Counted from the first letter of the stretch, positions 11,634-23,390 are shown. The stretch: 64,000 nucleotides of DNA from Cycas panzhihuaensis (GCA_023213395.1 CM041465.1:127851741-127915740), one strand, 5' to 3'. Notes: generated by a model from the sequence alone, not told the origin. Numbers and translations: made by a program.

Positions 11634-13620
11634 ATGGAAGGATATCCTTCTGATTGGGCCTACCACACATTTGCATCGGGAACTCACGAATTTCTTGCGT
11701 CTATTCCATAATGCACCCAAGAGGGTGAAGATCCTCTTTTCTACCCAGATGACCAACATCATTCACTCAATATCCACCCTTCTACCCATGCAGTAGAAGA
11801 CTCACTTTCTCTTGAGGTTCACCATTCGATTGGTGATTCTTATAAGGAACGCACCAAGGGGTCTACGTCATTTGAGGTCCCGTCTACCTCTTATGGTCAT
11901 GCAGATACCCCTCCCATTGATGTGGTCGAAGCTATAAGTGAGTGCTTTTGAGCAGCTCACCTTCAATCACGTCCCAAGTGGTTTGAAGATGTTTTGTGTG
12001 GTGGAGTGTCCTCTTTATTTGCTCCTTTGTCACCTTCTTCATCTGTGCCTACCCCTCCTACTACTAGTAACCCTTTTATTCCTGTGCATTCATCTTGCTC
12101 TTTCCCTACACCAACCATGAGGGTGAATGTTATACCTTCCATCCCTCGCCATGGTCCTAGTGCTTTGGGACCTTCTCGTGGTATGTCTTTCCCTTAGTTA
12201 AAGGTTAGCATACCCTTTCCTAGCCAAGCTAATGTTCCATCCCCTAATGTGGCACATATATTCCCTAGTAGGCCTATGGGTCCTACTAACTCTTTAGCCA
12301 CTAGTCATGTGGGACCTGCTCCCACATATCCTCAAAACCAACCTTTTGGTCCTTCCTTTTACATACCCCTAGGTTACACTTCTCAACCTTAGGGGCATGG
12401 TAAAAGGAACCACCTCCCAGCTTATGGAGTGGACCTGCTACACCCATATGGTATTGCTCCACCTATGAGTGGCCCATATGGGCAAAACCCGGTTCCACAT
12501 CCTCCTTTTCCGTCATCTAGCACAGTCCCTTTTGTCGTGCCTTCGCAAGGGAACCCGACTCCCTTTCAAGGCATTTATCCTTAAGCCTCCTTCCAACAAG
12601 GGGCATTTCCTCAAGGAGGGATAGGTTTGCCACCCCCATCGTTTCCTTACTTACTACCTACTATATCATTCGTTGATCGTATAGTCTAGGAAAGGGCACA
12701 TCCCTTCATGGACTATAGATCAACACCTCTATCTATTGAGGCATTAAGAACTAATCTGCTGCCTCATCCTCCCGAAGTTCCTAGATGTGACAGAACTTCT
12801 TCGCAAGACCCATAAGAACACGTGCGTCATTTTTCTATGGCATGTATTGATTACTGGGCTTATGACCATATCTTAATAAAATTGTTTCCACAATCTTTGT
12901 AGGGCGATGCCCTTAAGTAGTTTTATCGCCTCCTTGCCCACTCCATCTTTTCATTCCAGTAATTGGTGGATGAATTCATTAACTACGTTGATGTAGCTCG
13001 TCCATTTGAGAGTGGAATGAAATCCCTTCTATCGCTCAAACAAGGTCACGATGAGATGAATCATGGCTTTGTTCGACAATTCCATGACCTTCTTCACTCC
13101 ACTAAGGCCACGTTGCCCGAGGAGTTGAAGAGAGACCTTTTCGTTAACACACTTCATCCTGAAGTACATGTGGAAGTCCTTAAAATGGGGGCAACCACAT
13201 GCGACTCTGCAATTGCCAAGTGCTTAGCACTTGAGGCTATTGAGATCTAATACGGACTCAAGAAGCCTCTCAAGCCCTCACAGTGACGTGAGGCACCACT
13301 TTCAATTAAAGATACAAAACCTCAACAATCTTCTAAATCCTCTTCTCATCAAACTGAGAAGACTTTAGATCTACTTACATTTACCATATGTTTGTTTGAA
13401 TGTATGATGAAGGAACTCAAGTTACAAGCTCCTTCATCTCCAACATCCAATAAACAAATTCAACAAGTAACCCAAGCTTTCCTCCCTAGGAATGGAAACG
13501 CCCAGTCCTCTCAAGCGAGGAAGACAGATCCCTAGCTTGAGAAGAAGTGGTGCTCCATTCATGGGGAGTACTTCCACGATGACTCATGTTGTAGGGCCCA
13601 GCATCCCAATGATGCCCCTT
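11634..13620 (+). pseudogene. Tat gag polyprotein region (broken by stops)
   Basis: It would encode the capsid/nucleocapsid precursor. The frame opened by ATG 11,634 stays the same to beyond 13,250, broken only by stop codons and not by frameshifts. The N-terminal ~300 residues are rich in proline, serine and glycine. The conserved capsid part follows around 12,700-13,250, where a GDALK.FYRLL block has TAG in place of the expected W, and then LVDEFINYVDVARPF and PEELKRDLFVNTLHPEV. Near 13,545 the segment WCSIHGEYFHDDSC resembles the C-x2-H-x4-H...C knuckle of Tat/Athila gag. Stops are mainly TAG, with some TAA and TGA. Confidence 0.82.
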
Positions 13621-13859
13621 GATGTGACTCCTCCCCTAAACATGCCTCAAGGCCTAATTTAGACCAACTAGTTCATAAGGATCCATTCCCTAAACATGGA
13701 GAACGCGATTGCAACACTCAATCCAAGAATAACCAGAACTGAGGAAGATCACCAAATTCCTGTCCTTCCCGCGATAAGGGGAAGGGTGCCTGGGATTCGT
13801 CCTCTTCCTCCCATTCCCCTAACTGACATACTCCGTCACCTTCGCAGTCCTAGAATAAG

Positions 13860-14645
13860 GGAAAGAAGGTGATCCAAATGATTGAGGCTACTCCTTTGTA
13901 TGCCCTTAGTCAGTCTCAAGCTACCAAGGAAGCAGCCGATGCTTCTTCCTCTACTCCTTTCGATCCTCTTCGAGAGAACCCTCCTATGGAAGTGCCTCTC
14001 TTTCCCAAGGCCATTCCTATATGTCTTGGTCATTACGATTTTCGAAGGGCACTTACCCAACCTACTACAAAGGGTAAGCCTTTCTCCATCATTAACGAAC
14101 TCCATACTGTTACTGTAGGAATATGGTTGATGGACATTTTGAGGAGTTGTCCTGAGTAGCAGGCTCTCCTCTTGGAAGCTTTAGGATCAAATGACACACC
14201 TATCTATGCTTTGGGCATCACCCAAAGTTGTGAACCTATTATTTCTTTTGATTTTAAGGACCTTCCTCCCGCGTGTGAAAGGGAATGTCAGTAGAACTTC
14301 CTATTCACTATTACCATCAATACACCCGATTATACCTTGCAAAGGACTGTTGTTGACAACGATTCTTCCGTGAATGCCATGCCCTTGCGTGTCATGCAAG
14401 AGCTTTGTATTTCTGCCTTAGAACCTGTTCCATAGTGATGCCAAGGCTATGACAGTAGCAAAAAGACCCCATTGGGATCTGTCGCGATTCTGCTCACTCT
14501 CGAGGACAAGACTGTCCTCGCTGATGTTGTAGTCCTCAATGTCAATGTCAACTACAACCTTCTCTTAGGTTGACCATGGCTTGACTAGATAAGAGCCGTG
14601 TGCTTGACTCTCTAGGGATAACTTAAATTTGTCCATGATGGACGA
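13860..14645 (+). pseudogene. Tat aspartic protease region (broken)
   Basis: In the same frame as gag, the stretch TLQRTVVDNDSSVNAMPL near 14,335-14,385 aligns with the retropepsin active site of Tat elements (usually D-N-G-S/A). The glycine has become aspartate by a single G-to-A change. Downstream VNVNYNLLLG is followed by a stop and PWL, the conserved 'LLG-R-PWL' flap region with CGA changed to TGA. The protease would cut the polyprotein. The active-site change and stops mean this copy cannot. Confidence 0.78.
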
Positions 14646-15470
14646 ATGAGGGTTGTTCCCCACGAATGCCCACTTGCCAAACAAACCCATCCTATCAATC
14701 CGGTGAGCCAAGGCCCTTCTACTCATGCCTCGACTTGCTCCATTGGTATACCCAATTCGTCTGAAGAAGATCTCGCATCTTCTTTTCCTAGTCTTACATA
14801 TTTCACTCCTATTGGCATTAGGAGCTACGGGTACCTCATCTCATTTAGTGATAACGAGTCACATGATGAGGATGAGGATTGTCTCCACCCCGTCTCCTTC
14901 CTCCGTACCAGTAGGTCACACCCATCCCATCCTAGATCTCCATCTAGAACATCTTTCATTGGTGAGACTAGCCACTCCTATGTGTCGTATGTCATTGCTC
15001 ATGTCGACTTGTCCGTCATTAGTTCTTCCTCTTCATCACCCCCTATAAGTGATGGCTTCAAAGAATTGCCTTTTACTTCTTTTGAGAAGCCCCCTCTGGA
15101 CTCTTTCCTTGAGTCTATCGAGGATGTTGGGCAACCCAACGACCATCACGGTCCTATTGCCCTTACCTACTCTAGCGCTTCGTCTATTCAGAGTAAGGTC
15201 ATCCATGGGGTGGATTACTTCAAAGATGATGAAGGCTTGCTTGAGCACCTAGCAGGCTTCGTGCCTAACTTGCCTTCTCGTCACCACAGGCTTGGCCACC
15301 AGAAGATTCTTATGATTGGGTCCACGCTCGTTGACCTAATCCCATCCCCTATTCCATCTCCTCCCATTGACCTTGCCCCTCTCCACTTCGAGGAGGGGAA
15401 TGCCATATGCATGGGGGCAACCCAGGACATAGTCTTGGCCCCCAGTAAAGTCATTAAGGTCAGGATGTAA
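14646..15470 (+). pseudogene. Tat pol linker between protease and RT
   Basis: This is an uninterrupted 274-codon segment in the gag-protease frame. It starts at the end of the protease (FVHDGRMRVV) and is serine/proline-rich and acidic, with patches such as SLESIEDVGQPNDHHG and HFEEGNAICMG. No catalytic motif is visible. Tat elements have a long variable spacer here, and in Ogre-like members an intron has been described in this interval. I see no convincing splice pair. A frameshift at about 15,480-15,520 separates it from RT. Confidence 0.6.
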
Positions 15471-15514
15471 TGATCTCCTGATGAGGTAAGGGAGTACTCC
15501 CTTTTGTTCTAGAG

Positions 15515-16297
15515 TTTCAGGACATTTTTGCATGGGATTATTCTGACATAAAGGGAATTGACCTCTCCATTGTCACTCATAATCTCACCACCATCCCTGG
15601 CACCCGCCCCGTGCGCTATAAGCAGTGTCCTCTTTATCCTAAGCTCTCGACCGCCATTAAGATGGAGGTTGAGAAGCTCTTGGATGTTGGACTTATTACC
15701 TCCATCGATTACCCCAAGTGGGTCTCCAACATTGTCCCTATGGCTAAAAAGAATGGGGCCATCTGCATATGCATTGATTTCCATGACATTAACAATGCTT
15801 GTCCTAAGGACAATTTTCCACTCCCCCTCATCGATCAAATCATTGATCAAACTGTTGGATTCAAAGTTATGTCCTTAATGGATAGCTTCTCTGGTTACAA
15901 CCAGATCCAGATATCTCCTGAAGACTGCCATAAGACGGCCTTCACCACATCATGGGGTACCTTTGCCTACAAGGCAATGCCCTTCGGTCTTAAAAATGTA
16001 GGCACTACTTATCAAAGAGTGATGCATCTCATTTTCCATGACCTTATCAATAATACATTGGAGGTCTTCATGGATGACATGATGGGTCTCTCACGTGTTA
16101 GGGCCCACCATCCCTCTGACTTACAGGCTATCTTTGCACGATGTCGCAAGTATCATGTTAGCCTAAACCTGCTCAAGTGTGTGTTTACCATCACTTCAGG
16201 CAAGCTCCTTGGATTCCTTGTTTCAAAACAAGGGATCCGGATTGACCCTGACAAAGTCAAGGCAATCCTTGATATGTCGCCTCCTAGAACCCAATGA
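15515..16297 (+). pseudogene. Tat reverse transcriptase domain
   Basis: RVT_1-type RT of Ty3/gypsy. Blocks in order: ...TRPVRYKQCPLYP, KMEVEKLLDVGLI, VSNIVPMAKKNG, ICIDFHDINNACPKDNFPLP, DSFSGYNQIQISPED, KTAFTTSWGTFAYKAMPFGL, and the catalytic EVFMDDMM at 16,061-16,084 (FMDD for the usual [FY]xDD). The thumb follows with LLKCVFTITSGKLLGFLVS. The reading frame is clean from 15,611 to 16,297, where CAATGACAG puts TGA where tryptophan is expected (RTQW). It would copy element RNA in the cytoplasmic particle. Confidence 0.9.
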
Positions 16298-16890
16298 CAG
16301 ATCAAGTTGTTTCTAGGTAGGCTCGGTTTTCTTAGGTGCTTCTTGGCATACTTTGTCATGAACGCTAAACCTCTTATGAACCTATTGAAGAAGAGAGCTC
16401 CTTTTGTTTAGTCTAATAAGACCCAACAAACCTTCAAAGGACTTAAGGAAGCCCTTGCTTCCACTCCTACACTAGTGGCCCCCCGCTTCGATAGGCTCTT
16501 CATTCTTTATACCTCAGCGACTGACAAATCTTTGGGTGCTATGTTAGCTCAGGAGGATGACTCAGGAGTTGAGAGGGCTATTTATTTCATCAATCACGCT
16601 CTCGTGGTTGTCGAACTTAACTACTCTCCTACTGAGAAGGAATGTCTCTCCTTGGTCCACGCAACCAAGAAGTTTAGACATTACTTGCTTGGCAACACCA
16701 CCAAGGTGATCGTCCAGTCTAATCCCTTGCGATACTTACTCACTCATTCGGATTTGATGGGTAGGGCTGGTCGTTGGGCCGTCCTACTTCAAGAGTTTGA
16801 CCTTCATATTATTAACCAGAAATCGAAGAAGGGAATGGTGGTGGCCAAGCAGCTCGTAGATGCCCCTATTCTTAACTCTTTTGATACTCC
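16298..16890 (+). pseudogene. Tat native RNase H domain, catalytically degenerate
   Basis: It follows RT in the same frame after the stop at 16,296. The connection shows LGRLGFLRCFLAYFV and the RNase H core LFILYTSATDKSLGAMLAQE, then YSPTEKECLSLVHATKKFRHYL, then KVIVQSNPLRYLLTHSDLMGR and RWAVLLQEFDL. In a working domain the first core strand carries a catalytic D (TDAS-like), here TSATD with S at that place. The third motif normally has D before 'xPL', here QSNPL. Only the E in TEKE is kept. This agrees with the known degeneration of the native RNase H in Tat elements that have gained a second RNase H. Confidence 0.82.
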
Positions 16891-17099
16891 TGTCGACGAT
16901 TCTCTCCCTCATGAGTCCATCTTGACAATTCAGGACGTTTCTCCTCATCCACTCATCGACAATGAGTGGTATGGCGATATAGTGTGGTATCTCATGCAAT
17001 GGCAGTACTGGCCCGATGCTAGTAGTAAAGTTAGATCTCGTATCCAGACTTCTGCTAGGCAATACTTCCTCATGGATGAAGTATTGTATAAGAGGTCCT

Positions 17100-18199
17100 T
17101 CGATGGGATCCTCCTCCGCTGTCTCACTGCCGATGAAGCTGACTAAATACTATGCGAATGCCACCATGGTATTTGTGGGGGCTAGTCTATGGCCTAGGGG
17201 ATCCTCCATATGGGTTACTTTGAATGTCCCTTTTTAAGGATGCCTACGCTTTTGCCTTGAGATGTTGGCGATGTCAGGAACATGCCAATATCTCCCATAT
17301 GCCTTCTGAGGCCCTTCATCCCATCGTCTCTCCATGGCCTTTCGCTCAGTAGGGGCTAGACCTCATCGGGGCTATTTCTCCACCTTCGTCATTGCAGCAC
17401 AAGTTTATCTTAACTGCTACGGAATACTTCACCAAATGGGCGGAGGCCATTCCCTTAATTACTACTCCTGGTAAAACGATAGCTACCTTCATTTACCAGC
17501 ACATCATTTTCCGTTTTGGGATTCTAGACGTCTTGATCACTGATAATGGAACCCCCTTTTGTAATAAGGAGATGGATGAGCTTTGCAAGAAGTTCATGAT
17601 TTCTCACAAAACTTCTTCTCCTTACTATCCTCAGGCAAATGGTTAGGTAGAGTCATTCAACAAGACTCTTGTTAATATCCTAAAGAAAATAGTGGCTTAG
17701 TCTCAAAAGGACTAGCACCTCTAGCTGTCTTTTGCTTTGTGGGCTTATCACACCTCTATTCATTCCACCATGGGGAATGACCTTGTTCTCCCTGGTTTAC
17801 GGTATCGAGGTGGTACTCTCATTAGAACTGGAAATCCCTTCCTTGCGAGTCTCTTTTCGAGGTCTCATTGACAAGGAGTCGATCCACTAGGCTCGCCTCC
17901 TGGACCTTGAAGCTTTAGATAAGAGACATTTAGCCGCTTATCAGGCTAACCTGGCATCTAAAGCTTGCTCACAAAGGACCTACGATAAACATTTTCGTTC
18001 ATGTCCTTTATTTCCCAGGGACCACATCCTTAAATTAGAATATCTTCATGACCATTTTACCAAATTCAAACCTAGATGGGTTGGCCCTTTTATCATTATT
18101 GAGACCCTCGGTAATGGTGCTTATAGGATTGCCACCCTAGAAGGTCTTGAGTTTGAGAAAGCTGTTAATGGGAAATTCCTTAAGAAGTTTTACTCGTGA
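17100..18199 (+). pseudogene. Tat integrase (broken)
   Basis: The zinc finger begins near 17,150 with HHGICGG and a GYF...RCWRCQEHAN block after a frameshift. The core contains ILTATEYFTKWAEAIPL (first acidic position E), LDVLITDNGTPFCN (second D) and SSPYYPQANG, stop, VESFN (catalytic E). In the next 60 codons TAG stands where Q or W is expected several times. A frameshift near 17,785 leads to VYGIEVVL-like sequence, then RPWV-like FKPRWVGPF and the end KKFYS before TGA at 18,197. It would insert the cDNA into chromosomes. The frame is ruined. Confidence 0.87.
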
Positions 18200-18900
18200 C
18201 CTTGCTGTCACCTCACCCATGCTTTGAAATGAGCCTGAACTACCATCTTAAGTTGTGCCCATTTCTCCCAGCCACGGGTGGAATGACAACTTGGGATGGC
18301 CTCTTCCATTTCTTTTTGGTTCCTCCCACGAAACCCTTGTTCCCATATCCGTTTGGGGCTTTTGTCTTCCTATTTGGGCATCCCGCAGTTAGAACGACGC
18401 TGAGGAGTATTGTTACTCCCTTTTTGCCTTGTATTTCCTTTGTACATCCCGTTATGCTCCTCCACGGACGTGCGTGTCACCCTATTTCCTAACCCCACAT
18501 ATGTCTATCGCCCCATACTCATGGTAGTCGTGTGTGCTCCTGTTAGGTATATGGCCATGCATGAAAGGAAATACGTGTACTTCAAATAACTATTACAATA
18601 AAACATCTATAACATACATAGCAAAATATACATATCATCTATCACACATGATATACACATCATCACATGTCAAAATGAGGTGGCAATCACCCCGCCTATA
18701 TATATGCATCAAAATCATATATCATATCGTATATATAGAAAGCCGGTGTCCTTGTAGGGGGGTACAATCATATGACTCTATATATATGACCCCCTGGAGG
18801 CCCATGCTTTCCCCTGTCAAAATCAAATACATAAGTACCACACTACTACTGCCCTACTCCTGGGGTATCATCTCCTCATTTGTGTGATCCCTCGCCTAGG
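18200..18900 (+). other. Spacer after Tat integrase; no gene seen
   Basis: About 340 bases of C/T-rich sequence follow integrase, then an AT-rich stretch full of CATATC/ATATAT words (18,590-18,760). I see no gene on either strand. This is where the antisense gene's 3' untranslated region and a convergent end of the pol transcript would fall. Confidence 0.4.
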
Positions 18901-20533
18901 GACCACATCCCTCTGAGACTCCTCCTGAGTCTCCGCGAGCTCCCTACCTCGCTCCCCTCGTCTTGTGGCCTTCTCGGGATCATCACTATCATATGGGTCT
19001 GAGTCCTACTCCGTGCCGACCTCGACGCTGTCATATCCTTGACCAGTCGATCGTATCACACCTAGATACGATCCTGCTCCACCTCTATAAGGCGCAGCCT
19101 CTCCTCCATCCCCTAGAGTCTCTCCTCTAGCATCACCACCCAGATATGGCTCCCCATATCCCCTTTGGCTCTGCCCTGAGCCTGTAGCGCCTGTACGTAG
19201 CTCTGTAATGCATCTCGCATGCCCTGAGCCTCGTCTAGCTCTCGCTGCATTTGTCCCCTAAATGTTATATGCTCTTGGGACTCTATAACCCATATGTCTT
19301 TTGCCCTTGCCAACGGGGCGAATGCTGCCATGTGGGCACCTGTCGATCTAGGTACATCATCTACTTGGATGGGCAGCCACCCCTCTGCGTATACCTCAGG
19401 GAACATCTCCCTTACCATAGCCTGTACCAACCACTGGATCTGTGTGGTACCTGCAAACCTAACATACCATACGTCAGTATATGTATCCAACTGCATACCA
19501 AAATAAAACCAAATCAAACTATTTATCTAGCCATCAAACGGCGAGGAAAGTAATGCCTCATCTGCCGCGGCCATCAGCTCCTCTACCCATGCGATAGCCT
19601 CTGCTCCTGGCTCTTTGCTAACTGCCAGTACCTCCTCCTCAGGTACCTCTTCTACCTGAACCTCTCTCCTCGTTAGGATTGGCTCAATTGTCACCTCTCT
19701 AGATCTCCTCATGATCCGTAGCCTGTGGGCCTGTGTCACTGCCCCCCTGCTCTCCTCTGTAGCCCCTGATGGGCCTGCCTCTCTGTCGGCAGTCCCAGAT
19801 GGCCCTGCTCCTCCTCTCGCTATCCCTGATGGACCTACCTCTCCCACAGGTTGTGACAGGCTGGCCCCATCTCCTCTGTCTCCACCATCATCAACACCTG
19901 GAAGCATCCTGGCTCTCCCTACCTCGTCGTCGTTGTCCCACCTCACTGCTCTATATGGGTATGCTATGAGGTCCGTCATAGTGAGGAGGTCTAGCAATGT
20001 AGCCTCTATTGAGCGCCAGACATGGGCCTGGTCCTCTGTCCCCCTCAGTCTAGTCTGCCACCTGTGGACCATCGGGGCCCACTCTACAATGGGGTATGGT
20101 CCCCCTACTGGTGCCACTGCTCCAAAATGATCAAAAAACTAACATTGTAGTAGCATGCTATATGATAGTCCTCCCTGACCCGTCATCCTGATAGCATCCA
20201 ACTGTGCGAAGAGGTTCACCACTATTAGGGTGGCCTAGTCCATCCTCTTGCTAGCCTCACAATGGCGCACTGTGTCCATCCAACCATCTGAGATATCCCT
20301 ATAGTTCTGTTTCTGAAAAATCTAGAATAGAATACATAATGTGATGAGTTTCCTCACACGAGGAACTCTGGACATAACCATAGCCTGGAGAGGGACCCCT
20401 CTCCTCTCCCATCTCTCAGCCCTTATAAAAAATACTACTGCCTCCATGTGTGCTGCCTCATTACTGGGTAGCACTCCCAGTGCTACTGGCTTCCTAGTCG
20501 CTGGCACTCCCAGTATCTGCCTGATGTTCCTCT
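18900..20533 (-). pseudogene. Antisense plant mobile domain (PMD) gene of the Tat element, 3' part
   Basis: Read on the minus strand from 20,533, this continues exactly in frame from 30,131 if one copy of the N1 target duplication is removed. It starts RNIRQILGVPATRKPVALG, matching the 'xTLxDVxxLLGLPxxGxPV' core of plant mobile domains. ATLIVVNLFAQLDAI (20,195-20,240) fits the later helix, followed by WAPMVHRWQTRLRG. The C-terminal half is Gly/Pro/Ala-rich (19,700-19,900), then acidic, then ends in a helical tail (RELDEAQGMRDALQSYVQ). The pieces at 20,507, 20,117 and 19,517 are all in one frame, broken by TAG codons. A short intron near 19,505-19,530 is possible. Antisense accessory genes are known in Tat elements. 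Their function is unknown. Confidence 0.75.
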
Positions 20534-20981
20534 TGTGTGGGCCTCAATCATGCTCAGACAATTGCAAAGAGAAAGACACACACTTTTAGGGTAAATCCAT
20601 CCAGAATTAATTACTCAAAATGGCACCGCGTCTGGTCCTCTCACAACCGTGACGCCGCCGCATAATCTGTAAAGGCTGCCTTATACGTGGCAGAATTCTC
20701 TTACATAGACATAAGCAAACTGAAGTACATACCGCACATTGTGGTTCTCCTCTTTTATACTCTTTTTAAGAACGTTACATAACGATTTCTTTTTCACAAA
20801 ATAAGTTACTTTCCTAATTGTCATGGGTCACGCCCAATGTACCCCATTCCCTACCCGAATAGCAGTTGTGTAGCAAGCTCTACACCTTGTGTAGCAACTG
20901 TGCAGACTCAATCAGCGGCAATCAGAGACTGTGACTCCATGGCGATCTTTTAGTGGTTGTAATGACAAAATCAACCACACA
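20534..20981 (-). repeat. N1 3' LTR, 448 bp
   Basis: On the plus strand it starts TGTGTGGGCCTCAATC and ends CAACCACACA. It is near-identical to 29,603-30,130 outside two patches (about 20,650-20,670 and 20,830-20,945). The second patch lacks the extra short repeats of the other LTR, which explains the length difference. Confidence 0.9.
20751..20759 (-). promoter_or_regulatory. TATA box of the N1 LTR
   Basis: The minus strand reads TATAAAAGA within GAGTATAAAAGAGG. The same box is in the 5' LTR at about 29,820-29,828, which is the copy that would drive N1 transcription. Confidence 0.7.
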
Positions 20982-20997
20982 TCTTCCCCGCCACCTG
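20982..20997 (-). other. Polypurine tract of N1
   Basis: The minus strand reads CAGGTGGCGGGGAAGA immediately before the TG of the 3' LTR. It is purine-rich and in the correct position. Confidence 0.8.
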
Positions 20998-21032
20998 TTT
21001 TGAACAAGTAGCATACTTGTTCAAAAATAATT

Positions 21033-22760
21033 TTAACGCCTTTCTTGTATTTTTATTCGTTCACGGCGTATATACTCCATTTCTGGTTCTGCAATATGAG
21101 GAGGTATTTTTAATCCTTTCTGTCTCAAATACTTGCACAACATTACAACATCGTGCATTGTATCTAGCCAGGGCAATGTTGGCTGTTCTCCTGATTTCAA
21201 TTGGTCAATTTCCTGATTTAATTCCATATTGACCCTTTCCATTAATTCTAAGCGTTCTCAGAAAGCTTTACGTTCCTTCCAAAGGTTCTTGCAATGTTCT
21301 AAATCTTCGTCTGATTTGATAATCCATGCTCCCAGTCGATGATAGACTGGTTGCATGTCTTCTAGAATGTGTTTGTCGAACCTTCTCCGAAATTCTGCTA
21401 CATGGGATCCGACTTCATGAATATCGTCCACCCAGTCTAATATGAACGCCTTCAAAGATTCTAATTTATTTACTATAATTTGATGAATCTGTTTTAATGA
21501 TTCATCGGGTGGTTTTTGACTTTCTAATTCGGTAACTAATTGCCTAGTTACCTTTGCCAAAAAGGATGTCTTCCAAGTTGTGATGTCTTGTGCATCACAT
21601 TCCATCGGATCCAACCCCTCCTCTAACGCATCCTTACTTGTATTAAATTCTACTTCTGGGGGTTGGTTATCCAAAATTTCTAAAATTTGTCGCCTTCTTT
21701 TCTCCTGCTCTGCTGCTCTTCTTTTCCTTTCTGCTACAACTTCTTCCTCTATTGCAGTTTTCCACTTCTTCTCTGCTGCGGCTGCTAGTTCTTCATCTGC
21801 TACGACTGTTAGTCCTTCATCTGCCACCGACTCCTGCCTGCTTATTATCGTCCTGTTATCTTGTCTTCTTACCTCGTCTACTTTAGGCCTATCCTGAAGC
21901 TGCTCCATGTCTACTATTTCCACCACTATGGCTGCGTCTTCAATCCTGGAACTTATTCCAGGTTCCCAATCCATCTTCTCCTTCCTCTTCGCCGCTGCTG
22001 GTTGCGAAATTTCGGGTGCTAGTTCACTTGCTTGGTACATTTTCTCTACCCAATCTAAAACTTGAACCTGCTCCCTCTTCCATTTTCCTACCGCTTCGTT
22101 TGTCCAAACTGCTAACGGGGACTGCTGCTCTGTCCCATTGGGCATTCTTATACCAGGACACTAATACAAGAGAATACCCTGCAAAATAGTTACATAATAG
22201 AATGGAACTGGCTTGCTTGTGTTTTTAATAGATTGTAGGGTATCCAACAACCTCTGTTTTACAAACATCGCCCAATTGAATACTTTCCCTTGCGCCACCT
22301 TGTTCAACATCGTTCGCAGGTTACTTGGAGCATATGCATTTTTCTGAGTCAGAATGATCTTTGAGAAGATTAATTGAGCAAGAAAATGCTTTCCTGCATC
22401 TTCTATGCCTGCAATTCGAATTCCCGCTGATGTCGCATCACTACTTGCTGCCCCTATTATTCTTGCTGCCTCCTCACGCGACAACATAGTATCCTTGCGA
22501 ATTTTTGCTCCTTTGTTTGGCAGACCAGTGGCTGCCGTGAGTACTTCTTCTATAATTTGCACCATCTGTGGGTGCTTCGCCAGAAGGGGAAGTAGACGCT
22601 GCATAAACTCTTCCGCATTCCCAAATATACCGACTGTCACGAATCAATGTAACTCTGCCTGGAAGAGCAACTGGTGTCGTCTGTCATCTTTCGGAATGAC
22701 TGTCCATTCCTCACGAATTCAGCTATCGTCATTTTCACGGACTAAAATTGGAAGTATCAT
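21033..22760 (-). pseudogene. N1 extra ORF (ORF3) between integrase and 3' LTR, function unknown
   Basis: I do not recognise this protein. It lies in sense with N1 gag-pol. The frame from ATG 22,760 (MILPILVRENDD) to the stop at 21,033 stays unbroken by frameshifts over about 575 codons and has only four stops. The clean parts are 159, 295 and 69 codons. The N-terminal third is helical (FGNAEEFMQRLLPLLAKHP). The middle is highly charged, with a likely coiled coil of E/K/R-rich repeats (VVAERKRRAAEQEKRRRQI). The C-terminal third is helical and acidic (HILEDMQPVYHRLGAWII). There is no signal peptide or membrane segment, so an envelope role is unlikely. 'TTTCAG' before the ATG could be a splice acceptor, allowing expression from a spliced RNA. 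Confidence 0.65.
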
Positions 22761-23039
22761 TTTTACTGTACCTGAAATGTTACCTTGTCCTTGGTATTAC
22801 ACTACTATTTGTTACGGTCGCTGTGTCCCCAGTTTTTTTTTGAAACCCGCAGTGCCTAAACCCGATGGTATTAGTTATGGCCGTTACAGACTTAAGGGCC
22901 TTGTCAAATCATATAATTATGATTTCCAACTTATTACAACCGTGTTAATTATTCATCATGACATGAACTCATGCTGCTTTTTAAATTCACTTGCCCTTAA
23001 TGCTCCCGTCACATCTTGGTGCCACGTTCCTTTCTTAAT

Positions 23040-23235
23040 TCTATATCTTGCTTTAATGACGCCGCCACTACCCACGTCCCTCCTTGATGTCGTCGCAGCT
23101 GCTGTCCTAATAATATAGGTGCTATCACATCTGGATGACGCCACCACTGCTGTCCTTGTCACATCCTCACAGCACAGCTGCTGTCACGTTTTGATGACGC
23201 CGCAGCTGCACAACTGCTATCACATCTGCTGTCCA
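23040..23235 (-). repeat. Degenerate short repeats in N1 between integrase and ORF3
   Basis: Imperfect units built on 'ctgctgtcacatc' and 'tgatgacgccgc' recur at about 35-45-base spacing. A 16-base T run follows at 23,296-23,311. No coding frame is visible here. Confidence 0.55.
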
Positions 23236-23390
23236 CGTCTCTGCTATGTTTGTCTAGCGTTCCTCCTATTTCTTAATACTGATGGATTTACCCTCTTTTT
23301 TTTTTTTTTTTACATTCTATATAGTTTCAGTCTGCTACTATTGACTAATTTAGTCAATGGTTGTCCATCTAACTGTTGCAACCTAACTGA

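Noticed and set aside
19711-20130. 139-codon plus-strand frame opposite the PMD gene
   Set aside because: Low-complexity shadow of the Gly/Pro/Ala-rich part of the antisense protein.
22405-23118. 237-codon plus-strand frame opposite N1 ORF3
   Set aside because: It runs across the end of ORF3 and the repeat zone and has no domain or start context. It is a shadow.
23296-23311. T run as a poly(A) tail of a LINE or retrogene
   Set aside because: It is inside N1 between integrase and ORF3, with no LINE domain or target duplication beside it.
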